Assembly: GCA_049600855.1 (NCBI GenBank)
Contig: JBMYQA010000120.1
Location: 1-16,144 of the forward strand
Source: JBMYQA01 sp049600855
GTDB lineage: Bacteria; Bacteroidota; Bacteroidia; Cytophagales; Flammeovirgaceae
Direction of reading: 5' to 3'
DNA: 16,144 bases
Part shown: positions 8,204 through 15,411 of the stretch, piece by piece
Layout: each line of letters begins with the position of its first letter
Position numbering within the stretch: the first letter of the stretch is position 1
Position numbers and translations under genes: made by a program
The notes under the pieces: model-generated
Databases searched by the model: none
Told to the model about the DNA's origin: nothing
What the model saw: the letters and a program-made list of their open reading frames with translations, nothing else

Positions 8204-8818
8204 TTAACCTTGTTGTGTCACCCGATATAGCTCACCTAATTCGAGCATGAATTCAATGATTTTATCTGATGATAATACATGATCGACTTCTGTTCGTGTC
8301 AACGCTGAATTTGGCATCGTATTAATCATGCTTTCTTCAGGATCTTGAACAATTGCTAAGCCGCCATATTTTTTTACAAAACACATTCCTTCTGCACCAT
8401 CTTTATTCGCTCCTGATAGTAAAATACCGATCAGTTTATCTTTATACACATAAGCGGCTGAGGACAATGTAATGTCAATGGCGGGCCTAGAGTTATTAAC
8501 TAAGCCTTCGGTAGATAATGAGAATGAATTGCCTAATTCAAGTCCCATATGATAGTTTGCAGGAGCCAAGTACACATGCCCTTTTTTAACAGGCTCTTTA
8601 TCTTCTGGTTCTGCAACAGGTTTAGAACTTTTAATGGATAATGCCTCCACAAAACCATGCTTAACATGTTTAAGCCGATGAAGGCATAGAAATATGGGTA
8701 AGGGAAAATCTTTGGGTAATTTAGCCAGTAAATTGGTTACTGGTTGAAAACTACCTGCTGATCCGCCTATGGCAATGGCTCTATATTTTGGTGTCAGCTG
8801 AAACTTGCCCATCGTCAA
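8204..8818 (-). CDS. cheB: CheB-type protein-glutamate methylesterase, catalytic domain only
   Basis: A 204-aa protein corresponding to the methylesterase domain of CheB, which hydrolyses glutamyl methyl esters (and may deamidate Gln) on receptor helices. Catalytic residues are visible: Ser20 in GGSAGS, His47 in LCLHRLK, Asp140 in LLSGANKDGAEG. The SRPAIDITLSSAA and DPEESMINTMPNSA motifs are also typical. The N-terminal receiver domain of classical CheB is absent, so it cannot be activated by CheA phosphorylation. It lies 29 bases after cheR. No methyl-accepting chemoreceptor, CheA or CheW gene is in the window, so its substrate is probably another protein, possibly the sensor phosphatase downstream. 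The start at Met1 or Met3 cannot be separated. Confidence 0.93.
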   Translation of the reverse strand: MTMGKFQLTPKYRAIAIGGSAGSFQPVTNLLAKLPKDFPLPIFLCLHRLKHVKHGFVEALSIKSSKPVAEPEDKEPVKKGHVYLAPANYHMGLELGNSFSLSTEGLVNNSRPAIDITLSSAAYVYKDKLIGILLSGANKDGAEGMCFVKKYGGLAIVQDPEESMINTMPNSALTRTEVDHVLSSDKIIEFMLELGELYRVTQQG

Positions 8819-8847
8819 TTCTTTTATACTTCGGTGTAGCCCTCAGC

Positions 8848-9684
8848 TCAATCTTTAATTTTTTTATAGATTTTTTCTTCGTTATTTACTACGATGAACT
8901 TGTTGGCGATATCACACCAAATCAAAGACTCTTTTGAACCTATACACAAGTATCCATACTTAAATAGGCTCTCATGAAGCTTATACAGTACATTATTTTG
9001 TAATGTTTGATTAAAATAAATCATCACATTACGGCATAAGATGAGGTCAAACTTAGAGAATACTTCCCCTTGAACGAGGTCGTGCTTCCTAAATCTAACA
9101 TCTTGAACTAAGCGTTTATCTAATACTGCTGTGCCATTATCGTCCGTAAAATAATCCCAGATGCTACTTTTTCCCTCTGCACGAATATAGTTTTGGGAGT
9201 TCAATTCCATATTCTTCATATTGATCAGTCCTTTTCCTGCCCGATCAATAATTGCCGTATCAATATCGGTAGCAGTAATTCTAGCCTTCTGAAGAATGCC
9301 CATTTCATCGAGCATAATTGCCAATGAATACACCTCTTCGCCAGAAGAACACCCAGCATGCCAGATATTTATCTTATCGTGATTGAGTAAAATATTAGGA
9401 ATGATATGATCCCTCAAGGCAATCCAAAAGGTAGGATCTCTAAACATCTCGGTTACATTAACCGTAATTTCTGAAACAAATTCATCGAAGAAAGATGGAT
9501 TACGTTCCAACTTTTCAATGAGGGAATTTACTGACTTAAACTTGTACAGTTCAATAATTCGCTTGATTCTACGCTTAAATGATGACATCGCATAATCGCG
9601 GAAATCATAATTGAAGCGCTCCATCAGAAACGAAGTCAGTCTTCTTAAATCGGCTATTTCTATGTCTTGAACCTCCATGTCCAT
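8848..9684 (-). CDS. cheR: CheR-type protein-glutamate O-methyltransferase
   Basis: An S-adenosylmethionine-dependent methyltransferase of the CheR family. Using numbering from a GTG at 9708 (286 aa): an N-terminal all-helical domain 15-80, the NVTEMFRDP motif at 84-92, the SAM-binding loop HAGCSSGEEVYSLAI at 117-131, the acidic ATDID at 146-150, and FDLILCRNVMIYFN at 220-233. No C-terminal TPR is present; it stops at the usual length of the core enzyme. The long frame opens with GTG, but ATGs at 9684 and 9678 fit the family better (the protein would begin MDMEVQDIEIADL), so 9684 is chosen; 9708 remains possible. It is the first gene of the signalling block and the partner of cheB. Confidence 0.93.
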   Translation of the reverse strand: MDMEVQDIEIADLRRLTSFLMERFNYDFRDYAMSSFKRRIKRIIELYKFKSVNSLIEKLERNPSFFDEFVSEITVNVTEMFRDPTFWIALRDHIIPNILLNHDKINIWHAGCSSGEEVYSLAIMLDEMGILQKARITATDIDTAIIDRAGKGLINMKNMELNSQNYIRAEGKSSIWDYFTDDNGTAVLDKRLVQDVRFRKHDLVQGEVFSKFDLILCRNVMIYFNQTLQNNVLYKLHESLFKYGYLCIGSKESLIWCDIANKFIVVNNEEKIYKKIKD

Positions 9685-9708
9685 GAGAGGGGAATTGTTA
9701 TAAGGCAC

Positions 9709-10040
9709 ATTATTTTTTTACAAGTAACAAACTTGCTCACCATACAAGTATATAATAAAACAAACAAAATGGAAAGCCCAGTTTTCACAATGTAAGTTAT
9801 TGATTTAGTTAAACTTTTAAAGAATTTCAGGCAATTTGTTTGGTACAGTTCAACCAAGCGTCTTTTTTTTCGTAATTTTGCTTAGTTGTGGGGCAAGAAA
9901 TTGGAGATATCTAACAATTATTAATACAATAGTTATGTAATGTATCTCGAATAATCCTAGTGGAGCTTGCCACAAATTACCAAACTTTTTCTTTGATTCA
10001 TCTTTGCTAGATGAATGAAGCGCTAAAATTAGGCTAGATT
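9709..10040. other. Divergent intergenic region between cheR and the penicillin-binding protein gene
   Basis: This stretch has no credible gene and must carry the promoters for both directions. On the plus strand TAATTTTG (9873-9880) fits the Bacteroidota -7 consensus TAnnTTTG, but no well-spaced TTTG -33 element precedes it: the nearest, 9839-9842, is 30 bases away. Near cheR the heptamer ACAAGTA occurs at 9720-9726 and 9744-9750, with an inverted partial copy (ACTTG, 9731-9735) between them, a possible operator. A perfect hairpin lies just before the PBP start and is listed separately. Confidence 0.4.
9996..10016 (+). promoter_or_regulatory. Perfect 8-bp hairpin in the leader of the penicillin-binding protein gene
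   Basis: ATTCATCT (9996-10003) and AGATGAAT (10009-10016) form an 8-bp stem with a 5-nt loop, ending 24 bases before the ATG at 10041. No T-run follows, so it is not an intrinsic terminator. It could be a protein-binding palindrome or a leader RNA structure; only the symmetry itself is certain. Confidence 0.3.
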
Positions 10041-12359
10041 ATGTATCAAAAGCTCTCAAAAATTCTGTGGGTGTGCTTTATCGGAGGTTTAGTGTTTTTT
10101 ACACTATACATCACTTCAATTTATTACAATTGGGGTAATCTCTATGGAGGCATGCCTGATCTCCAAGAATTAGAAAACCCAAAAAATGAAATTGCATCTG
10201 AACTCTATTCGGCTGATGGGGTATTGTTAGGAAAGTATTATCGAGAAAATCGGAGCCCTGTTGCTCATAAAGACCTTTCACCTAATTTATTGAATGCCTT
10301 AAAAGCCACCGAAGATATTCGCTTTGAACAACACAGTGGGATTGATTTTAAAGGAACGCTCGCAGTTGTTGGCTCAATTTTGAAGTTAGATCCTCGTGGG
10401 GCAAGTACAATTAGCCAACAGTTAGCCAAAAATTTATTTAAAACACGGGAGAACCTAATGGGGAAATTAAGTGGAATATTAGGTAAAGTTTCCAACAAGT
10501 TTAAAGAATGGATTTTGGCGATTCGAATCGAACGTGCCTATACTAAAGACGAAATCATTACGATGTACCTCAATACCGTCGATTTTGGCAGTAATGCGTT
10601 TGGTATCAAAGCCGCTTCGAAAACATTTTTTGATAAGACACCCGATCAACTGAGCGTTAATGAATCTGCCATCTTGGTTGGCTTGTTAAAAGCGCCTACG
10701 TATTACAATCCCAAACTGAATCCAGAAAATTCGAAGCATCGTAAAACGGTGGTGTTGAATCAAATGAGAAAGTATGAATTCATTTCTCAAGCGGAGTATG
10801 ATTCATTGAAAGAGGTAGGCTTAGGCATGGAAAACTATCATGTAGAAAACCACAACAAAGGATTAGCTACTTATTTTAGAACAGAAGTAGCCAAATACTT
10901 AAACAATTGGTGTAAAGAACGAGGAATGGATTTGTATGCTGATGGCTTAAAAATTCACACGACCATTGATTCACGCCTGCAACAATACGCCGAATATGCA
11001 GTAGACTCCAATATGCGTGTTCAACAAGCAAAATTCTTTAAACAATGGAAAGGTAAAAATCCCTGGCGCGATGAGAAAGGGCGAGAGCTGAAAGATTTTT
11101 TGAAGAAGGTCATTAAACGTACGGAGCACTATCGCGTCTTAAAAGATAAATACAAAAATAATGAGGCTGCTATCTTTAAAGCGCTTAATAAGAAGCGTAA
11201 AATGCGTGTTTTTACTTGGAATGGTGACGTAGATACAACTTTTAGTGCCATGGATTCACTCAAGTATTACAAGCATTTCTTGCATGCCGGGATGATGTCC
11301 ATTGATCCATATACTGGTCATATTAAAGCTTGGGTAGGTGGTATTAATCATCAATATTTTAAATACGATCATGTAAAGAAAACTAGTCGTAGACAACCAG
11401 GTTCTACTTTTAAGCCTTTTGTGTATGCCTTGGCAATTGAGAAAGTTGGCAAACACCCTTGCGTGATTGAGCAAGATGTACCCATTACCTTTTCTAATCC
11501 GGGCGACCCTACCAAGCCTTGGACTCCTAAAAACAGTGATGGATATAGCAATCAATTTTTTACCATTCGCCAAGCAATGGCACGTTCCATCAATTCAATA
11601 GCGGCTAAAATGATTAGTGACTTAAGTGGTGGAGAAACGGATGGTTTGGTTGGCGCTAAAAAAGTAGCTGACTTTTTAAATAATAAACTAGGCGTTGAAG
11701 CTGAATTGGCTCCTGTGCCTTCGATTTGTTTGGGTTCTAGTGATGTTTCAGTATATGAAATGGTTGGGGCTTATGGAGCTTTTGTGAATCATGGAGTTTG
11801 GATTGAACCAACGTACATCACTAAAATTTTTGATAAAAATGGGAAACTGATTCATGAGTTTGTCCCTAAAAAGATCGAAGCGATGTCGGCTGAAACTGCT
11901 TACAATATGGTACACATGTTGAGAGGTGGCATGCAAGAAAGTGGTGGAACTTCACTTGGTTTAAATCGTTATAAATTTGTTCGACACCAAAAAGATGGAG
12001 TAAGGTTAGAAGTAGGTGGAAAAACAGGTACCACTTCCAATAACTCTGATGCTTGGTATATGGGCATTACGCCACATTTAGTAACAGGTGTTTGGAGTGG
12101 GGGTGATGACCGAAGTATTCACTTCCGTTACACTCGTGATGGTCAAGGTGCCCGCCAAGCTATGCCAGCTTATGCCTTATACATGGATAAAGTATATGCC
12201 GATAAAAATTTGAAGTATCGTAAAGAAAAGACGACGTTCATTAAGCCTAAAGCGATTACTAAGGGGTATTTTGATTGTAGTAATTTTAGAAGTAATACAA
12301 CCATTGACACCGATTCTCTAAATATTACGATGCCTGGCGATCCAGAAGATATTATGTAA
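10041..12359 (+). CDS. Class A penicillin-binding protein (PBP1A-like), transglycosylase/transpeptidase
   Basis: A 772-aa bifunctional peptidoglycan synthase anchored in the inner membrane: it polymerises glycan strands from lipid II and cross-links the peptides in the periplasm. Seen: TM/signal anchor ~9-29; GT51 domain with ATEDIRFEQHSGID (catalytic Glu91), RGASTISQQLAKNLFK at 119-134 and KDEIITMYLNTVDFG at 169-183; a Lys/Arg-rich insert ~325-400 usual in Bacteroidota PBP1A; and a transpeptidase with nucleophile Ser455 in STFK, SIN at 516-518 and KTGTTSN from 661. All key residues are intact and the length is normal. The tail after ~735 is short and hydrophilic. The gene starts at an ATG, diverges from cheR, and is followed within 25 bases by a strong terminator, so it is probably monocistronic. 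Confidence 0.95.
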   Translation: MYQKLSKILWVCFIGGLVFFTLYITSIYYNWGNLYGGMPDLQELENPKNEIASELYSADGVLLGKYYRENRSPVAHKDLSPNLLNALKATEDIRFEQHSGIDFKGTLAVVGSILKLDPRGASTISQQLAKNLFKTRENLMGKLSGILGKVSNKFKEWILAIRIERAYTKDEIITMYLNTVDFGSNAFGIKAASKTFFDKTPDQLSVNESAILVGLLKAPTYYNPKLNPENSKHRKTVVLNQMRKYEFISQAEYDSLKEVGLGMENYHVENHNKGLATYFRTEVAKYLNNWCKERGMDLYADGLKIHTTIDSRLQQYAEYAVDSNMRVQQAKFFKQWKGKNPWRDEKGRELKDFLKKVIKRTEHYRVLKDKYKNNEAAIFKALNKKRKMRVFTWNGDVDTTFSAMDSLKYYKHFLHAGMMSIDPYTGHIKAWVGGINHQYFKYDHVKKTSRRQPGSTFKPFVYALAIEKVGKHPCVIEQDVPITFSNPGDPTKPWTPKNSDGYSNQFFTIRQAMARSINSIAAKMISDLSGGETDGLVGAKKVADFLNNKLGVEAELAPVPSICLGSSDVSVYEMVGAYGAFVNHGVWIEPTYITKIFDKNGKLIHEFVPKKIEAMSAETAYNMVHMLRGGMQESGGTSLGLNRYKFVRHQKDGVRLEVGGKTGTTSNNSDAWYMGITPHLVTGVWSGGDDRSIHFRYTRDGQGARQAMPAYALYMDKVYADKNLKYRKEKTTFIKPKAITKGYFDCSNFRSNTTIDTDSLNITMPGDPEDIM

Positions 12360-12382
12360 TGACAGTGATTTTGTCTAAAATT

Positions 12383-12418
12383 AAAAACTGCTGTATATTC
12401 GAATACAGCAGTTTTTTT
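12383..12418 (+). terminator. Strong Rho-independent terminator after the penicillin-binding protein gene
   Basis: A perfect 14-bp inverted repeat (12383-12396 with 12403-12416; GC-containing core ACTGCTGTAT / ATACAGCAGT) with a 6-nt loop is followed by a run of seven T (12412-12418). It lies 23 bases after the PBP stop codon. The A-rich left arm also makes it potentially active in the reverse direction, though no gene ends there from the other side. Confidence 0.9.
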
Positions 12419-12443
12419 ATGATAAACCCAAAAACTGATTGCA

Positions 12444-14240
12444 TTGAGTACCGAAGCTTTACAAAATAAAATCAAACGCTTGCCGAAAGATCCGGGAGTA
12501 TATAAGTTTTTTAATGCTAAAGATGAGATTATCTATATTGGTAAAGCGAAGCATTTGAAAAATCGGGTGGCTAGCTATTTTAATAAATCGGCTAAGCATA
12601 ATCGGAAAACAGTGAAGCTCGTGAGCGAGATTCGAGATTTGGACTTTGTGGTGGTGAATAGTGAACTTGATGCGTTGTTGTTGGAAAACAATCTTATCAA
12701 AAATAATCAGCCCAAATACAATATCCTATTAAAGGACGACAAGACTTATCCGTACATCTGCGTTACTGCAGAACCTTTTCCAAGGGTATTCAGCACCCGA
12801 AAAGTCAAAAAGGGGAAAGATCGCTACTTTGGCCCTTACCCGAATGTTCGTACCATGAATACGCTGTTAGAACTGCTCAAACAGCTCTACACTGTGCGGA
12901 CTTGCACATTTTACATGGATCAGCAAAGTATTGCTGCCAAAAAGCACCAAGTATGTCTGGAATACCACATTAAAAATTGCCAAGGCCCTTGCGAAGCCCA
13001 TCAAACGGAGGAAGATTACCAACACGATATTCACCAAGTCATTCATATTTTAAAAGGAAATATTGGGATGGTGAAAAAGCACTTTAAAGAAAAAATGCAG
13101 GAAGCCGCTGAGCAATTGGATTTTGAACAAGCCCAGCATTATAAAGAAAAGTTTGAGCTGCTTGAAAATTATCAGAGTAAGTCGCTTGTGACCAATCCAA
13201 GCATTTCTGATGTAGATTGCTTTACCATTATTGCGGATGAAGAATATGCTTACATTAACTTTTTGAAGATTGTTAACGGAGCAATTTCAAAAACACAATC
13301 TATAGAAATTAAGAAAAAATTGGATGAGTCGGATGAAGAATTGCTCGGCCATGCCATTTTAGAACTCAGAGAGAAGTTCAACAGTAACTCCAAGCGAATC
13401 ATTAGTAATATTTCCTTAGTTCCATTTTTAGAGGGTGTAGACTTTCACTTACCTAAAATTGGGGACTTGAAGAAAATTGTAGATTTATCGCTAAAAAATA
13501 CGCTATTCTTCAAGAAAGAGCGATTGAACACTAAAGTGGAACAGCAACAAAATCGCAGTAAAAACTTCACCTTATTGCAGTTAAAAGCCGACTTAAATTT
13601 GATCGACCTTCCTCGACACATCGAGTGTTTTGATAACTCCAATATCCAAGGAACCAACCCTGTAGCTTCTATGGTATGTTTTAAGGATGGAAAACCCTCC
13701 AAAAAAGATTATCGGAAGTTTGCGATCAAGACTGTGGAGGGGCCAGATGATTTCAAATCGATGAATGAAGTGGTTTTTAGAAGGTATAAGCGCGTACTGG
13801 ATGAGGGCTTGCCACTTCCTAACTTAATATTAATTGATGGGGGAAAAGGCCAATTGAGCTCGGCTTGTGCGGCACTACAAGAGCTTGGATTGTATGGCAA
13901 AATTCCAATTATTGGAATAGCCAAACGGCTAGAAGAAATTTATTATCCCGAAGATCAAATTCCCATTCACATTAATAAAAAATCGCGTTCACTGGTTTTG
14001 CTCCAACAGTTACGAGATGAAGCACACCGCTTTGCCATTACGTTTCATCGCAATAAACGCAGTGCCAATAGCTTAGTCAGTCAGTTGGATACCATTTCGG
14101 GGATAGGGCCCAAAACGATGGAAGTTTTACTAAAAAAGTATCGTTCGATAGAGAAAATCAAAACGGCTCCACAAGAAGAAGTGATTGCCCTGATTGGTAA
14201 AGCAAAAGCCCAAAAGCTATTTGATGGGCTTCATCCATAG
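12444..14240 (+). CDS. uvrC: Excinuclease ABC subunit C
   Basis: A 598-aa nucleotide-excision-repair nuclease that makes both incisions around UvrB-bound lesions. Seen: GIY-YIG-type domain from Gly18 (GVYKFFN...IIYIGKA) to ~95; four cysteines Cys154, Cys171, Cys179 and Cys183 matching the iron-sulfur ligands known in UvrC; UVR motif helices ~213-243 that bind UvrB; an RNase H-like nuclease with ECFDNSNIQGTNPVASMV (Asp397), EGPDDFKSM, LILIDGGKGQ (Asp465) and RDEAHRFAITFHR (His528, His535); and a C-terminal double helix-hairpin-helix from SGIGPKTMEVLLKKY. The only start giving the complete GIY-YIG domain is TTG at 12444; an in-frame stop lies 19 bases upstream. That start is only 25 bases after a strong terminator. 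It converges with the membrane-protein gene, with 4 bases between stop codons. Confidence 0.96.
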   Translation: MSTEALQNKIKRLPKDPGVYKFFNAKDEIIYIGKAKHLKNRVASYFNKSAKHNRKTVKLVSEIRDLDFVVVNSELDALLLENNLIKNNQPKYNILLKDDKTYPYICVTAEPFPRVFSTRKVKKGKDRYFGPYPNVRTMNTLLELLKQLYTVRTCTFYMDQQSIAAKKHQVCLEYHIKNCQGPCEAHQTEEDYQHDIHQVIHILKGNIGMVKKHFKEKMQEAAEQLDFEQAQHYKEKFELLENYQSKSLVTNPSISDVDCFTIIADEEYAYINFLKIVNGAISKTQSIEIKKKLDESDEELLGHAILELREKFNSNSKRIISNISLVPFLEGVDFHLPKIGDLKKIVDLSLKNTLFFKKERLNTKVEQQQNRSKNFTLLQLKADLNLIDLPRHIECFDNSNIQGTNPVASMVCFKDGKPSKKDYRKFAIKTVEGPDDFKSMNEVVFRRYKRVLDEGLPLPNLILIDGGKGQLSSACAALQELGLYGKIPIIGIAKRLEEIYYPEDQIPIHINKKSRSLVLLQQLRDEAHRFAITFHRNKRSANSLVSQLDTISGIGPKTMEVLLKKYRSIEKIKTAPQEEVIALIGKAKAQKLFDGLHP

Positions 14241-14244
14241 CTGA

Positions 14245-14628
14245 TCAGGTCGATTCTTCATCGGTACTTTTGTTCTTTGTTTTACAACGCTCACGCCATT
14301 TTTGCTTAAAGGTTTCTCGCTCTTCATCACTCATGTTCGACCATTTTTCACGCCATTTTGCCTTTTTCTTTTTCCAATGAGCACGGTGTTGCCCTCCCCA
14401 ACGGAAACCGCCAAATAAAATTCGACTCAAAATAAATAAGCCGATTGACTGCCAAAAGTTAATGGGTTTTACTGCGGTTAATTCCACCAAAATTTCATTC
14501 CAGAGATAGGTGATGACATTCCCTATCGCAAACACAGCTAGGGCAATAAAACCTACAAAAAGCAGCACTTTGACAGGTTTAGGTATCCTCTTTTCAGATT
14601 CGTCCTTAGTAAACATAAGCTTATTCAT
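14245..14628 (-). CDS. Small two-TM membrane protein paired with an ECF sigma factor
   Basis: A 127-aa protein with a basic N-terminus, TM1 at 19-43, a short loop, and TM2 at ~58-74 within the motif NFWQSIGLFILSRILFGGF. A strongly basic, Trp-rich tail (HWKKKKAKWREKW) follows and ends in MSDEERETFKQKWRERC, which recalls the helical motif of Spy/heavy-metal-sensor-like proteins. Small proteins with an FWQ...LSRILFGGF core commonly follow ECF sigma factors in Bacteroidota. Its start is 60 bases after the sigma gene stop, so both probably share a transcript. A role as membrane-bound regulator of the sigma factor is plausible but not shown; no zinc-binding anti-sigma motif is present. The start at 14628 (MNKLM) is the first ATG; Met5 is an alternative. 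Confidence 0.82.
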   Translation of the reverse strand: MNKLMFTKDESEKRIPKPVKVLLFVGFIALAVFAIGNVITYLWNEILVELTAVKPINFWQSIGLFILSRILFGGFRWGGQHRAHWKKKKAKWREKWSNMSDEERETFKQKWRERCKTKNKSTDEEST

Positions 14629-14688
14629 TAATCGTAGATTTCGTGTGAATTTGAAGTGTTTTTAATACTTCTTCTGCAAATCTACTTG

Positions 14689-15237
14689 TTAATACATTAA
14701 AAATTCTTCGTATAGGTTTTGTAATCTATTTCTCAAATGCTGAACAGCATAGCGTTTTCGTGAAATCAATGTTTTCACATTTACCCCAGTGCGATCTGAA
14801 ATTTCTTGAAAAGTCTGCTTCTCTAACTCATTCCACACAAAAACCTCCCGTTGGTTTTCAGGTAATTCTTCTAAGGCTTCTAGCAAGCTCTCCCAGAATA
14901 CTTCTTTTAACAGTTCTGTCTCTGGCGTATTATCATCTGCCAATAATAAATCATTAAATAATACCTCTCCCGCTTCATTTTCATAACTTAACGCTTCTAA
15001 CGACTCATTCTTTTTTTTTCGATAGCTATCTGTGATTCGATTTCGCGCAACGCGAAATAACCAGCCACTCACTTGCTCAATCGGTTCGGTGTCTACCACT
15101 TTACTAAACTGGTACCACACTTCTTGTAAAATATCTTCTGCATCATCAGTAGTTGGAACTCGACCTCGTATAAACCGAAATAGTCGAGTTCCATACTCTT
15201 TGACAATTGATGTTATGTTTTGTTTTTGTTCTGTCAT
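14689..15237 (-). CDS. RNA polymerase sigma factor, ECF (sigma-70) family
   Basis: A 182-aa alternative sigma factor that redirects RNA polymerase to specific promoters. Region 2 spans ~16-77, with DDAEDILQEVWYQFSKV (core binding) and VSGWLFRVARNRITDSYRKKK (-10 recognition). Region 4 spans ~112-172, with LEELPENQREVFVWNELEK and the helix-turn-helix TFQEISDRTGVNVKTLISRKR (-35 recognition). There is no region 1 or 3, as expected for ECF factors. It leads a two-gene unit with the small membrane protein. The upstream 174 bases separate it from a divergently transcribed AraC-family gene, so the two may share regulatory DNA. Purine-rich AAGG sits immediately before the ATG. Its signal and regulon cannot be told from sequence. 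Confidence 0.94.
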   Translation of the reverse strand: MTEQKQNITSIVKEYGTRLFRFIRGRVPTTDDAEDILQEVWYQFSKVVDTEPIEQVSGWLFRVARNRITDSYRKKKNESLEALSYENEAGEVLFNDLLLADDNTPETELLKEVFWESLLEALEELPENQREVFVWNELEKQTFQEISDRTGVNVKTLISRKRYAVQHLRNRLQNLYEEFLMY

Positions 15238-15411
15238 CCTTATGGATCTGTAGATGCTCCTTTTTAAGGGAGACGAACCAATGCAGAATTTACTTTAAAT
15301 AAGATAAAAAAATTAGATCAATGACGAACTATGGGAATGGATTTTAACTTTCATTTGTTAATCCAAAGAACTATCGGTCATTTTCATTTTACCTAAGTCT
15401 ATTTGCTGTTT

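Noticed and set aside
8204..9708. cheR/cheB as part of an ordinary chemotaxis cluster
   Set aside because: No cheA, cheW, cheY or mcp gene lies in the window and the neighbours are SiaABC-type genes; a distant chemotaxis cluster cannot be excluded.
9660..9857. 65-codon minus-strand frame overlapping the cheR start
   Set aside because: Overlaps the promoter region and the cheR N-terminus in another frame; composition looks non-coding.
9873..9880. TAATTTTG as a confident promoter for the penicillin-binding protein gene
   Set aside because: It fits the Bacteroidota -7 pattern but lacks a properly spaced -33 TTTG, so it is only mentioned in the intergenic entry.
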